Notes: a model not told the origin generated them from the sequence alone. 25,188 nucleotides of DNA from Elysia marginata (GCA_019649035.1 BMAT01003484.1:39720-64907), one strand, 5' to 3'. Positions 1-25,188 are shown, counted from the first letter of the stretch. Translations and numbers: made by a program.

Positions 1-771
1 AGAAAACAGCAACAAAAGTCAACGGCCATTAAAAAAAAAATACACCATCAAACTTTATCATTAATTTGGCAGTAAAGGATCTTTAAATTGAATGATAAAG
101 ACTAGTTTAAAAAAAGAATAGGAAATGAACAATGAAAACTATGAAAATATACAGTGAGAACAAAATCTTCTTTATAAAAGGCAAACCTTGACCATGACTA
201 TTAAAAATGTCCTTACAATCTTCAAAATTGTTAAGTGTGAGAATTTTCCATAATTTACTTTAATCTGCTTGAGACACAAATGAAAAAATTTTTTTTACTT
301 CAATCAGTAGTTTAAATGGCAAGGAATGTAGGTGGATTTTTTTAGGTGAGAACACAAACTTTTGGAAAATAAATACAATGTAGGTTGAGCCAAAGTTTTG
401 AATTGACAACAAACTCATGCGTGATACATTACATAACCGTTTCCAAATACAACACATAGTAATAAAAAATTGAGCAAATAAAGGGGAAACTGACTTAAAC
501 AACATAAAAAAGTCAAACCATAATGAAAGAGTAATCTAAAATTTATACTGTTATGAGAGTTGTAGAAACACTTGCAAGGCTAAAAGTATTCTTCTTAGTA
601 CTACCATCAGCTTCCAAACACTATTACAAACACAGCAGAAAATTGAGCGTGCAAATGAATGAGCTCATAGAAAGTTGTCAGCTATTTCATCACATTGAAA
701 ATGACTTCAAGTTCAATCCCAATCTTCAATTAAACAAAAATACTTTTTTGATTGAATGAATACATCAAAAG
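1..771. other. AT-rich sequence, no gene seen
   Basis: Short chance open frames occur on both strands (260-505 minus, 553-759 plus). None shows a known domain or a credible exon structure. Confidence 0.6.
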
Positions 772-915
772 AACAAGACCTTCCACTGCCTATAGTCAAG
801 TATTCCTTTCAGCATGAGTAAGGCAGAGAAAATATGTGTAAGCAGCCATTCGTAAGGACTAAACGTCGACCTGCTGAAAGCAAGACTTGAACCCCAGACC
901 TCTTGGTCCGAAAGC
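772..915 (-). mobile_element. Partial copy of the same SINE
   Basis: Aligns by eye with about 2588-2732 of the longer copy. Shared blocks on the plus strand are cactgcctatag, gcatgagt(a/g)aggc, aaggactaaacgtc and gaccctct-like text ending at ccgaaagc. Box B is degraded, box A and the 5' end of the head are missing, and the 3' GCGCTT part is absent. It is therefore an old fragment. Confidence 0.8.
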
Positions 916-1035
916 CATATTTAAAATATCAAAGGGCTTCTTTTGAACCCTTTTTTCTTTACTTTTCTGTAATTTTTACGTTCTGTTTTTCTTTTTCTGT
1001 CTTAAGAATTTCATCCATATTATTTAACTTATTAA

Positions 1036-1330
1036 CGTCTTTTACCTCCCCCTCTCTCTCATTCCCCTATCTCTCTTTCTTGTGTTTTTCTTTCCAAACG
1101 CGTCCTTGCGACATTTTCTTTATCCTTCTGGCTATATATTTGAAGCCCAGTAACATTATAAATTGTATTCTAATTTCGACAGCCCTTCCCCCTTTTTCTC
1201 TCTTTCTTTCTCTTTCTCCTCCGCACACTCTCAGTCTGTTGCCTCTCATTCCCTATAAGCTCCTCCTCTCTTTTTCTCGTCCATCTTTTTCAACTTGCTT
1301 ATTTTCCTTTCTCTCCCTCTACCATCACTC
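1036..1330 (+). repeat. Pyrimidine-rich low-complexity tract
   Basis: A long run dominated by T and C on the plus strand (ctctctc, tttctctctttc and similar). It creates open frames on both strands full of Phe, Ser and Leu (or Arg, Lys and Glu), which should not be read as genes. Confidence 0.7.
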
Positions 1331-1496
1331 TTAAAATGAAATTTACAAACTATTCAAACAAAATTAATATCGATATCATTTCAATATAAAATTTTGTTTA
1401 CTTTGGTTTTTCCTTACCTGTTTTCTGGCTTTAGTTTCAAATTTACATGCTTACTAAGTATTTTTCTCTTCCCCTTTCTCTTTTTCATCCCTTATC

Positions 1497-1587
1497 TAAC
1501 TATCTATCTATCTATCTACCTACCTACCTATTTATCTATCTTACTAGCTAGCTTGTTATCTACATACCTACCCATCTATCTACCTAC
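1497..1587 (+). repeat. TCTA / CTAC microsatellite
   Basis: Interrupted tetranucleotide array: tatctatctatctatc, then ctacctacctac, then mixed units, ending in ctatctacctac near 1587. It accounts for the Tyr-Leu-Ser-Ile repeats of the overlapping open frame. Confidence 0.9.
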
Positions 1588-2430
1588 ATGAATAACGACT
1601 CCTGTGAAGGACATGCCTAACAACAAATTTGTACGGCATTTCCTTCACATAAATCGGTGTCAAATTTCCAGATATATGGGATATAGCTTTTAAAACTCAC
1701 AAACTATTTAAAATCTGCTCTGAGTACCATCATTGAAAGGAATACCTTTTTTATAGTGACTATTGCAAACTTAAAATTAAATGACCAAACAGCTTGTATT
1801 AGTAAGCAGAATGCCAAATGACTATTGCTCAACATATGTTTGTTACCACAGCCATACTCTATCTTCAATAATTTCTTAAATGTATTTATACAAATGCAAT
1901 TAACTATTTGCTATATATTCTCTGATCATTTCTTATGAAGCAGACCCTCTGTCTATTCTGGGTACAATATTACCATCTTCCTCTTCCATGCAATTATTTT
2001 ACGAAACTGATATACCAAAACATTTTACTAGTTTTGTAACCTCAATTTGCGGTTTCTTGAGCAGTTTACAATGACAGAGTCTGATATAGTTTTTTACTGT
2101 GTATCAACAAGATTAAATCTTCCCCCCAATAAAGAGATATAAAGAAAAAACAAGACATGAAATGATAAATGATAAGATGTTCTTATGTTATTTGGTAGAA
2201 TAAAGGTAATTCACTAATTGTCCAATGTCTTGTGCTCACAAAAAATCAAAACTATATGGGCTCTTTCTTCTCAGGATTCTGAAATGTATCTTTTTTCTTC
2301 TGTAGTCAATTGAATGTCCATAGTTTGCAATAATATTTGAAAGTCCTGGTACCAAAATAAAATCATATTTCAAATTAAAGACCTTGCTTTCCCCCGGATG
2401 CTCCTCTATTTGTCATGTTCATTGTCTATA
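1588..2430. other. AT-rich sequence, nothing recognised
   Basis: Lies between the tetranucleotide array and the SINE. No open frame of note and no repeat that I can see. Confidence 0.6.
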
Positions 2431-2758
2431 AATAATAAATAAAGAGCGTTTTTATATAGCGCTTATCCACTAATGTGCTCTAAAACTAAGCGCTTTACAT
2501 GGGTTCCCCGACAGGCCATTCCGAACCAAAGTACCTTCTGAACCCACAGAGGAGCAGCAAGTTAAGCACATTTACTCTAGCATTCTGACAAGATCTTTCA
2601 CTGCCTATAGACGGGTACTTGTTTAACGCATGAGTGAGGCGAAGAAATGTGTGTAAATAGCCTTTCTCAAGGACTAAACGTCAACCTGCCGAAAGCAGGA
2701 CTCGAACCCCGGACCTCTCGATCCGAAAGCAGAGTGTCTACCACTACACCACGACGTC
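2431..2758 (-). mobile_element. tRNA-derived SINE, near full length
   Basis: Read on the minus strand from 2758, this has a tRNA-like head with RNA polymerase III boxes. Box A is TGGTGTAGTGG (2741-2751) and box B is GGTTCGAGTCC (2698-2708), at normal spacing. A body of about 200 nt follows, then a 3' part with paired GCGCTT-type motifs (AAGCGCTTAG near 2490, AAGCGCTATA near 2455) and an AT-rich TTTATTTATTATTTAT tail. The anticodon arm no longer folds well, so it is not a working tRNA. The body matches the partial copy at 772-915, which shows this is a dispersed family. Clear target-site duplications were not found by eye. Confidence 0.85.
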
Positions 2759-5288
2759 TAGCCAAGAATAATTGATGTTTCATCTCTGCTTGGTGATTAG
2801 TTATAATGGGATGGTTTGGACAAAAAGGTTTAACTATAAGTCACACTTGACTGTATTTTGGTAACAGAAAAAATAGCTACCCACAATTTGAAAAAAAAAG
2901 AAAGAAGAGTTATACCTACCCTTTTTGTATTGAAAAGATTGTGACCAACGTTAAGTACTGATGTTAAAAAAAGACGAAATGCCACGGGGGGTTTGACCTT
3001 CTGCAGTTCAATTCTAGCGGTTTGACACCTTCTAATCCATTCAGTTCCTACAGATTTTTTAGATAACTTTAGATTTTACCAAGGCATCTTCATTTCACTC
3101 AGCCTCTACAATCCAAATGTTATAATAAACATCATTAGAAATCTAATGCCCTTTCGGTAATAGAAGCAGCTCAGTAATAATTTTATTACAATATTTTATC
3201 AAATTCAAGGTCTTATAGTTATATTTCTTTCATCCCAGTACTTTTTAAATAAGACAATAGTGATCAATCAAACCATTTTGTGGTTCTTGATGGCAGTCAA
3301 TAAAAACTGACGGTCGCAGACTTTGAACTAATGGCCATTGACTTTCAGCAAAGAAATTGAACCGGCTGTAATCATAATACAAGTGTTCATCCTCTGGTAA
3401 GCCTGTGAATTTAGGAGGACAAGTTGGTGTTTTCTGTATTATGTATAGAACTATAAACTACTCTTCTTAGCTTTTAATATTTTATCAAATTAAATTGGGT
3501 TCGACCATGTTTTTTTTTTCTTCTTATCTTGAAAATTGTAACCTAATTTTAAAACTCAATTTATATGTTTCATTTAGATTGATACAGAAGCTTTTTAATG
3601 TCAGGTATTTTAGTGTGTTGAGTACAAAATTGGCGTATAGAGGTAAAATAAAAACTGACTCCTTCATTAGTAATTTTTAACATTAGAAGGGAAAAAAATC
3701 TTAAGCATGCAGTACTTAAAAACTTAAAAAAAAAGATTTTCTAACTTCAATACATGGTTTTATCATTTAATTAACAAAAATTTTAAAGACAAGAAATAAT
3801 TTTTGCTTCAACAATCCCTAGTGTTACAATCCATACTCAATCGTCTAATTATTATTAGGGATGCATTAATATAAGAATTCATGTACAATGATTAAGTAGA
3901 TAATATTATGATGAGAAGAAGCCTTTAGACAGAAGTTTTCCAACTGTTTGTGAAATTATAGCCATGCTTTAGCTATATCAAGCATCAAGGATATACATGT
4001 ACACTGTGCTGCAAATAAAACAGTGCAAACCTCTGAATGCGAATCTCAAGGGATTGCAGAAAAAGTTTGAATAAAGGGATTGGAATAATCTAGAATGTGA
4101 TCAGCTTTATTGTACTCTGACAATTTTCTACACTTTTACCGGTTTTAATGCCTTCCCCTATCACCCAAACCTTTGAATAAAAGCACAAACATCATGACTC
4201 TATGAGGAAATACTTGTTTGTGGGGTTTCAGAGAGTATCTTTTTTAACAATGGTGTTTAACATGATTTGGAGAGAAGAAACTGCTGGAACAACAGAAGAG
4301 GGAAACCTACAGCATGCCATAATCTAAACCTTGATTTAAGAGAATTACAGTTATTTCACTCCAAATTATAAGTTCAAAGCTAACAAAGCCAAAGAAAAAA
4401 AATATAAACCTCACGACCAGTAAACTCTAAATTATGAGAAATTTGAATTACCAGACTGATTTTAAAGGTTTCCACTGTGTCTTTTGCCTTCATCTTCTTG
4501 AAATCATAAGTCATTGTTCATTACTTACATTTTGAATACATATTATAATCATTATATTCTTATTTCATGTAGAAAATCTCCCTTGCAAGCTCTGAGTAAG
4601 AAACAAAATTAGACCTGTGTGCAATATCATTTGTGTTGATTTTCTTTTCTTTTTCAAAACACCCACTAATCAACAAGTTTCATTCATCAACATTTTTTTT
4701 GTTTGATGACACAGGACTCTTCTTTGCTTTCTCCTTAACTTTTAAATCCTTGGGAAGCTTTGGTTTCCTTTACAAAATCTCCACCTCTCCACAGGAAGTG
4801 TCAAAATTAAAATCAAATGTGTAAAAATACTTTGTCTATTTTGTCTCTTTGGAAATGTAAATCAAAGGCATTTACAGAGATTTATTTAAAACACATTCCT
4901 AATTTGCTAACTTCTGGATTTATTAAGGCTTTCAGAGCATAAAAAACCACCAGCGGATAGAAGTAGAATTTTTCTTCGCTGTAGCCTGCTATTTTTTGTT
5001 CTATCTTTATAATGTACAATGTTTTGATACCAGTCTGCATAAAACATTACTTCAAACCTTGTGGCCAAACACCATTGCTGACATGAGGCAAGGTGATATC
5101 AAAAGATAATGTCTGGTTTCAAGACACGCCTAACCGATCATTGAAAAATGCCCATGATTTTTATATGTGTTTTGGAAATCTTTGTCCATTTACTTTTAAA
5201 GTATAGTTCAGCACTATAATCTAGCATGTAAGTCTATCATATTTCCATATATCACAATGTCAATGTTTTGTCTTTTCTTTTCTTTTAG
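2759..5288. other. AT-rich sequence, nothing recognised
   Basis: Open frames 3495-3680 and 4633-4824 (plus) are Phe/Ser/Lys-rich readings of T-rich DNA, without motifs. No RNA gene was recognised. Confidence 0.55.
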
Positions 5289-5426
5289 GGTCACCATGAT
5301 CCTAATGGCCAGAAAGAATTCTATTCTTCATATAAGCCACAGAAAACTTATGCCAAGTGTAGCAATAAAGTTGCGGTGATGTACAGTTGTTTGTGCAATA
5401 TACCTGAACTTTGCTCAAATTTGTAA
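5289..5426 (+). CDS. Weak candidate terminal exon, unknown gene
   Basis: Seen: a strong splice-acceptor-like tract (ttttgtcttttcttttcttttag in pieces, 5266-5288) is followed by a 45-codon open frame ending in TAA at 5424-5426. It opens GHHDPNGQKEFYSSYKPQKT and has four cysteines near its end. Against it: I do not recognise the peptide, no upstream plus-strand exon was found, and open runs of this length are common by chance. It is listed only because the acceptor and composition stand out in a gene-poor stretch. Confidence 0.15.
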   Translation, partial: GHHDPNGQKEFYSSYKPQKTYAKCSNKVAVMYSCLCNIPELCSNL

Positions 5427-6490
5427 CGAAAAAAATAACAACCATCAAAGTGACTGGGCTGAAAGAATAGACTCAATGCACATGCATGAAAACTGTGTCC
5501 AAAAGAACTTAAAACTTGATAAATAATACACAAGTACTGAAAAAAATGGGATTGACAAAGAATTAGAAAGAAAACACTATAGACAATGAGACATAGACAA
5601 TGTTTACATGCACTAAAAACTCACAAACCAAATATTTTATAGGAGATTAAAAACTGTTGATGGGGAAGAATATTTTATTGTGATGATTGTTAAAAATATA
5701 ACACATATTTTGTATAATCTATCATTATTGCTTTTGTGGCAAAACCTTTGTCTTTAGACAGACCTTTAAGCTAAAAAAAAATAGAAACCAATTGCAAAAA
5801 TTTTACATGCATGGAAAAAGAGGAACGGCACAAAAAAAAAAAAATCAAAATTTAACATGGGCAAACATTTACGTCTATATTTTTCACACACTGTGATTTT
5901 AGCTTTATCAGGTAAACCTAGCTCTTAACAAATACAAGATACTTTGACCTCCTTCATTCTTACAAGCATTTCTCCTCAGTAATGTCTTTTGTGTAAAGAG
6001 GTCCACAATTGAATTTGATTTTGATTTAAGTATGAATGAAAAAAAAAGTATGATTGAGAAAACTTTTTGAATAATTGTGATTGTGAAACTTCAAGGCAAG
6101 TTCAGCTACACTAGAAATGCTTGTAGCTGGAGTTTGAGTCTTCCATTAAAACAAAGTTTCTATTTGTCCTAATTAAAAACTTATATGTAGAGCTGCCCTT
6201 TTCTCAATTAAGTAAAAAGTCCTAAATCTGTCCAACAAGGTTACAAACAGTAACAATTTATAATAAAATATGTAAGCACAAAACATTTCTTAATGAAATA
6301 TCTTAAACATGACAGACTAAAGCGTGAAAATATTAAGAAACTGGAGATATAGAAAAAGAGCACGATATGGGCTTTAAATAAAGCTTGTTTAAAAAGAATA
6401 AAAAAGAAAATAAATACACCAACGGCTTAAAGGTATGAAAAAACAGAAAAAGTAAAGCTTTTCAAAGTAAAATAGGAAGTAAAAGATAGC

Positions 6491-6593
6491 TGGAGAGAGA
6501 GAAAGTCAAAGAGTGAGAGAGAGAGACAGAGAGAGAGAGAGGGAGAGATGGAAATAGATGGTTGAGGAGTTGGAGAGAGAAAGATAGATAAAT
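6491..6593 (+). repeat. GA-rich microsatellite-like tract
   Basis: Runs of GAGAGA broken by AAAG, CAG and GGG, followed by a short agatagata end. It is the source of the Ser/Leu-rich minus-strand open frame at 6427-6639. Confidence 0.85.
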
Positions 6594-9117
6594 AATGTAT
6601 AAATAAAGTCACATTCTGCACGAAACTTTTTATTATCATATAGCGGAATTTTTTTATCGTATTATATCATATACTGCATTTATCATATATTTTAGATATC
6701 CGTTGACTAAGTTAAATTCTCTTTTTAAAAATCTACAAAAGTTTTTTCTACAAAACCATGATTACACATAGCTCTACAAAAAAAAAAAATAAAAACCATA
6801 ATATTGTTTGATGTTGACTTGACTTGAAAAACAGAGGCGCTACTTTGTTAATCCATTTTTTTTCAACCAGATACTCAAAAAAAAAAGAAAAAAATTCTGT
6901 CATCTTTATCTAATGTAGCAGCTGCAATGATGCCATCAGAGCCAAGCCACTAAAGCCAGGGCCTACCACAATGGGTAAATTGTCAATTTAGATTTGCTAG
7001 ATCAAACCTAGCAATGAAAAGAACAGTATCTCCATAAACTGGGTCATAAAAAAATTGAACTTTTTTTTAGCACTGTGTTACTATTGACAGTGCAAACTTT
7101 GACTCAAAGATTCATCGAGACATATTCTACAAAACCATCTAAAGTTTATGGAACTTTTTCTGACACAATTCAATTAAAAGATTTAGCGGAAGCAAATCTT
7201 GAAAATTTTACTATGTATGTAAATTATTTTTTCTTATCAGAAGTTAAAGCCTTTGGGTAAATTTTGGGGTATTCATGTGTATCAATCATTCAAAGCCCGC
7301 CAAAATCTAAACTAGAGCTAGTGAGACTCTCAGGTGTGGGATCATTTAGAAGTGAATAAAAAAAAAACAACTCGTCACAAAATAAAACAGGCTTGTGCCC
7401 AAAAATATCTTGCCAAATTAGAATTTGAAGCAAGTGACTAGACTATAAACATGACACTTAATTTGGCCCTAAAGCTCAACAGTGCCTTGAACTGCATTAG
7501 TGCACTAACACCAACTTCTGAAAACATAAGAACTTGTGCATAATTTTAAAAGTACTCTGCTCCCGTATTGTATCCCAACGAAGTTTGGGCAATCTAAACT
7601 AAACAAAGAACCCATATAAAAATATCCTTGGCCTGTATTTTTTCTTCAAGGCATTAATATAAAAAAACAACACTTAGGGACTGAACACAAGACACTTCAG
7701 TACAAACTAAAATCTGTTGCGATTCTCTCTCGCAAACAAAAAAAAATTAAAGAAGATATAAGATATATTTGTGGTGATTCTGGCAGTGGTATAAATATTT
7801 AAGTACAAAGAAATCCCTGGACGTTACACATAAAGTGCTGAGGATAGAGTAACTGTATGCAAATGAACTGATAACCTTAGAAGAGCTGGGCACAAACTCG
7901 ATAGCTTAGAAAATCCATTTACGTCTCATAAAACATACCACATGACTGTGAAAAGATTCTCTCCACAACAATATCAACTGTACTTGCACATGCATCTTTG
8001 CAGTTAGCAACTTCAGATTTCCTTATAAAACTCAAACACAAGTGGTGGCTGCTTAAATTTAAACTTACTTTTACATTAGTTTGCTTTTTTAAATCTAGAG
8101 ATCTGTTTAAAGATTATACCTTTTTTAAAATCTGACATACTCTGCTTAGGACATTACTGATTACTGTCCTAATCTCTCCCTAAAAACACCTATTTTACAA
8201 TAAAACGAATTAATAAAATAAAATACACTCAATTCTGCTTATGGCAAAGACGTTAAGTTGATTTTCACTGAAGTTAATTCTTTTTTAGTGCTTCATAAGG
8301 ACAATTATATATGAGGACTTGCACATAACTTGATTTTTCATTTAAGTTAATGCTTTTGGTATTCTCCCCTGTAGAAAGAGTGACACAAGCGGAGCTGATT
8401 GTATTTTTCACCAATGCTCCTTATATTGCTTGAATTCATTCTTTTTAATCCAAGTATGAAGGTCTATCTAGCATAAATGCAAAAACCTTGTTTAATTTCA
8501 GATTCACTTGATTGTCAAAGTAAGATATGGCTAACTGAAAAAAAAAAAGACTAAAATCCTCTTCACCTGTGGAGGCCGGGTCATGAGAGGAAATAAGTGG
8601 CTTTTAAACTGTGAAAAAATTATTTCCAATATAAGGGATTAGAGCAAATAATGCAAAAGGAAATACCAGGACGAATTTTTAAATTTTTTGTTTGCATTAG
8701 AGAATTTTAGATGTGACCATATGATAACTTCAACAAAGTCAAAGGTAGTTTCAATACAGAAAACTTTATAAAAAGCAACCTAAAAAAATGTTGAATTATC
8801 ATAGCTCACAGCTAACTTAAAGAGAAGAAAGACATGAGGCACTGAATCAAGACAAGTTTTGGTACTTAATTCTCATATTTAAGGAAAACAAACCAACAGA
8901 AAGCATAACTATGTACAAACAAAAGAATAAAACTAAATTAAGGTTTACATCGATAAAAAAGAAATCAATCCAAGAATTTAGGCAATGAAAGTATTACAAA
9001 AAGCTACAAGATGCTCATTGTAGGAATAAATTATTGCTTTGCTTACTCAAAATGCATTTGATAGGCGGATTAATGCAATAAGGCACTGATACCAGGCTTT
9101 TTTTCTATTTTGAAGTT

Positions 9118-9123
9118 TTTATT
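9118..9123 (-). terminator. Candidate poly(A) signal AATAAA for PRKD
   Basis: A canonical AATAAA on the minus strand about 1.74 kb past the stop. It is a second candidate if the 3'UTR is long. Others lie further down (near 5673 and 4106), and the sequence alone does not choose between them. Confidence 0.2.
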
Positions 9124-10571
9124 TTTCCTTCTTCCCTTCAATGAGAAGCCAGTTTATACCAAAAATTTTCTGAAGTAAATGACACACATTTTAGACAATA
9201 AAAACTGAGAACAAATTTTTTACAAAAAAAAACCCCACAACAGTTTAAAATATTAGCATTTTAGGAATGACTTGAGACTCAGCTGCAGGATATGGCAGGT
9301 AACAACAAGATACTTAAAACAGTATTCTACAAACAATGTCTTGCAAGAAAGAGTCATACTTTTTAATAAATTGAAATCTTCATATGTCATTCTGCTTCGC
9401 CCCACAGAGAAAAAATCCATCTCGTGTGGTGGTTTATGTACACTTACCTACATAAGTATTCTATTGTTTTTTCTAAATATCAGTAATGACCTGTTATACT
9501 CGTTAAAATGTAAAGCTTATTACACAGTAAATTGAGTAAAAAAATTTCAACTATAATTATCTATTTAAAAGCCCACATGTACAAATTCTTGAAATCCCAA
9601 TGACGTGTGAAATTGAAGGCTGAAATTTGCGTCACAAAAAGTTATTCCTGACAATGAGACTTCCGACATAAACGTAGCTTACTTCTAGAGCAGCTTGTCT
9701 CAAGAAACACTCTTGTACATATGCCTTGACCAAATCCAACTATAATTTGACTTGCAGTATAAAGGAACTGTTATTCACGAAAATGGAGACTTCAGCAGCT
9801 GAGCACCAAACAAAACAGGTGATGATAAAATTTGAGTACTTTCTGAATCCCAGCCGGTTCATTCTGATCCCTTGATAAATTAATTTGGATATGGTCAAGC
9901 TTTGAGCCTACAAAGAAGTATTCCCAAAAGGAAAAAAATGCTGAATAGAGGACTTGATAGACCTAACAATTTGAAAGAGCTATCTTATCATGCTGTCTAA
10001 ACACAAGAATAACTTTAACCTCCTTTTCAATGTGATGGGGATAAAAAAATGGGTTCCTGAGTCACTAAAAAAAGTAAGTAAAAGAAAGACCACTTCTTGA
10101 TAGTGCTACCATACTGAATAAACTGTTTGTCCCATGGACACATGAAAGGTCAAATTCAGTTACAGAGAGCAACACACAGAAAGAAACATACCATATGCCC
10201 TATTTGAAAGGCCTGGCTGTGAAATTAAAAATTCCAAACAGCAAAGAGACTGATGTTTAACCAGTAGCATTTAAAATACATGTACATGCACTTGCCCCTG
10301 ATCTGATTGTGAAGAAATAAATTTTTCTTACTATGTAAATACAATAGTTTGAGAGTCAGGCACTGACTCCCATGATCATTTTGCTGATATGAGAAATCTC
10401 TTGTCTCTTTTGAGGCTTTCTTCTATTAAATTAAGTTTAAAAAGAGGCAGTGATAACGATATGAAAGAACAAGCATGCGTGCCTTAGACGCAGGTGGTAA
10501 ACAGCTTAACATATGTATAAAAATTATAAAGAATAAGCAAGGATGTTCCATGCAAGCACTACATACATACA

Positions 10572-10577
10572 TTTAAT
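10572..10577 (-). terminator. Candidate poly(A) signal ATTAAA for PRKD
   Basis: The minus strand reads ATTAAA here, 285 nt past the stop codon. It is the commonest variant of the animal poly(A) signal. In DNA this AT-rich such hexamers occur by chance, so this is only the nearest plausible site. Confidence 0.25.
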
Positions 10578-10861
10578 TCAGAAAACATACATCAAGGTCA
10601 GTGGAAAAAGCAAGAGATGAGTATGCATTCACCACTATCTTGTTTTCACCCACCTGCTGTGAAAACTCCTCGAAAGAAAACAAAAGCATTGATATAGGAG
10701 AGTAAAATAACAAGAGTCCATAGTGAAAAACAGGAAAACAAAACAAAGCTACAAAAATTCATTCCACAGCTTACAAAAAGAAATTCGAACAAAACATCAA
10801 CATTTCAGCTGGAAAAGATACAGGCAAAATAAAAAGGATACAAGAGTTAAAGTGACAACTG

Positions 10862-24292
<13,431 letters not shown>

Positions 24293-24439
24293 CTGGGACC
24301 GTGCGTCAAGTGGCGGAGAACACAACACCACACCCACACCACCGACACCGTACAACACACGCGAAAGAGGACAAAGCACAAAAGGGGTTTTGACAAGCAC
24401 GGCAATGACACACAACGAAGGTGGTAGACAGTACATAAG

Positions 24440-25092
24440 AGACACACACGACGGTGGACATGGAGGGCAGAATAGAAACATACAGAATGTTTGACGCAGA
24501 GGATTGTACAGACCCACATAGCGTTTGACATCAGGGAGTTCAAAGATGAGCAGGGAGTTTGACATGGATGACGACAAAAGAAATATGCAGTGTATTAGAA
24601 AAGGAGACCAGTCAAAAGACAAAAAGAACGATAAAAAGACATGTGGAAAGAGTAGAGACGGTCAGCGAAGGAAATTTGGCGAGCAGGGAGTAGACACACA
24701 GGACATTTGGCGAGGGAGGTAGAGACAGCAGATACAGGAAGTTTGGCGAGCATGGCAGTAGACCCCCACGGAGATTACGATAGTATATACAGCACATTTC
24801 GCAAGGGAGATCGAGACAGTAGACGAACAGGACGTTTGGCCAAAAGACAGTAGACACACAGGACATTTGGAGAGGAGGACAGTAGACACATGGCGTTTGG
24901 CGAGGGGCATGGATACAGTAGACACAGAACGTTTGGCGAGCACGGCAGGAAGTTATGCGAGGGAAATCGTGACATGAGACACACCGAACGTTTGGCGAAG
25001 AGGACAGTAGACACAGGACGTTTGACGAGGACAGTACACACAGGATGGTTGGCGCGGAGAGCAAAAGGTTAAGGCACAGGGCGTTTGAAGAT
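24440..25092 (+). repeat. Degenerate minisatellite, unit about 30-36 bp
   Basis: Tandem variants of acagtagacacaggacgttt followed by ggcgagg. The (a/g)tttgg(c/a)(g/c)a core recurs at about 24674, 24705, 24741, 24834, 24865, 24895, 24931, 24990 and 25020, with weaker versions near 24795, 25048 and 25082. Gaps are mostly 28-39 bp, with 54 and 59 where a unit is decayed or extra sequence lies between. Weaker units (gaatgtttgacgcag, agcgtttgacatcag) extend back to about 24440. It is richer in G and C than the rest of the window. It explains the long Cys/Pro/Ser-rich minus-strand open frames (24612-25064, 24662-24943, 24775-25041). Confidence 0.85.
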
Positions 25093-25161
25093 TAAGACAT
25101 TAGATATTACAACAAAGATAAGGAGAAAAAAACAAGAGTGAGGAGGTAAGAGAGAAAGAAA

Positions 25162-25188
25162 GTGTGTGTGTGTGTGTGTGTGAGAGAG
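25162..25188 (+). repeat. GT then GA microsatellite at window edge
   Basis: About ten GT units followed by GAGAGAG, running off the end of the window, so its full length is unknown. Confidence 0.9.

Larger units (their letters stand above)
5427..10861. other. 3' flank and undetermined 3'UTR of PRKD
   Basis: AT-rich sequence with many A and T homopolymers. The part next to 10861 must be PRKD 3'UTR; its length is unknown. Chance frames at 7075-7260 and 9272-9535 (plus) have no recognisable domain. No second gene was found. Confidence 0.6.

Noticed and set aside
903..1591. Plus-strand Phe/Ser/Leu-rich open frames that look like membrane proteins
   Set aside because: They translate pyrimidine-rich and TCTA microsatellite DNA; composition alone gives the hydrophobic look.
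2698..2758. A possible functional tRNA gene on the minus strand
   Set aside because: Boxes A and B are good, but the anticodon stem is mispaired and the sequence runs on into a SINE body with a second copy elsewhere.
7075..7260. Plus-strand open frame of 61 codons preceded by ttttttttag and containing a gtatgt donor-like site
   Set aside because: No recognisable domain, no neighbouring exons in a consistent frame, and such frames are expected in AT-rich DNA.
24612..25064. Minus-strand open frame of 150 codons, Cys/Pro/Ser-rich with apparent repeats, and overlapping frames 24662-24943 and 24775-25041
   Set aside because: All three lie on the minisatellite. The repeat unit happens to lack stops in several frames, unit spacing is irregular and not a multiple of three, and there is no conserved cysteine spacing.

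Overview
The window is eukaryotic genomic DNA: AT-rich, intron-rich, and scattered with microsatellites and decayed retroelements. It carries one gene I can identify with confidence, the 3' two-thirds or so of a protein kinase D gene (PRKD family; CAMK group; normal layout C1a-C1b-acidic linker-PH-kinase) on the minus strand. Fourteen exons run from about 24292 down to the stop codon at 10862-10864. They join in frame through GT-AG introns into 624 codons covering the acidic linker, the PH domain, the complete kinase domain and the C-terminal tail. The start codon and the two DAG-binding C1 domains must lie beyond 25188. The animal is an invertebrate. A lophotrochozoan, perhaps a gastropod mollusc, is my guess from AT content, intron sizes, the tRNA-derived SINE and the TCTAGAT-rich repeats, but nothing here proves the phylum.

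Layout. 1-10861 is the 3' flank of PRKD plus an unknown length of 3'UTR. It holds no recognisable gene, two copies of one tRNA-derived SINE (772-915 partial; 2431-2758 near full length), a TCTA/CTAC microsatellite, pyrimidine and GA tracts, and one weak candidate plus-strand terminal exon (5289-5426). 10862-24292 is PRKD. Its introns contain a three-copy degenerate repeat (11975-13160), a decayed RTE-type LINE in the same orientation as the gene (about 17060-18030), a probable LINE 3' tail (about 19937-20130) and a GAA/GAG tract (23842-23907). 24440-25092 is a degenerate minisatellite with a unit of about 30-36 bp, lying just 5' (gene sense) of the acidic-linker exon. The window ends in a GT/GA microsatellite.

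All the key kinase elements are intact: glycine loop, VAIK lysine, [11 protein letters not shown], both activation-loop serines in EKSFRRS, and APE. The protein should therefore be an active DAG/PKC-responsive Ser/Thr kinase. The gene's oddities are an enlarged Ser/His-rich loop in the PH domain, a C-tail rich in Asn, Thr, His and Gln that still ends in a PDZ-type Ser-x-Leu, and a CAGCAG double acceptor at the 5' visible exon. I found no new multi-gene system. The best leads are the repeat structures and these lineage-specific changes to PRKD.
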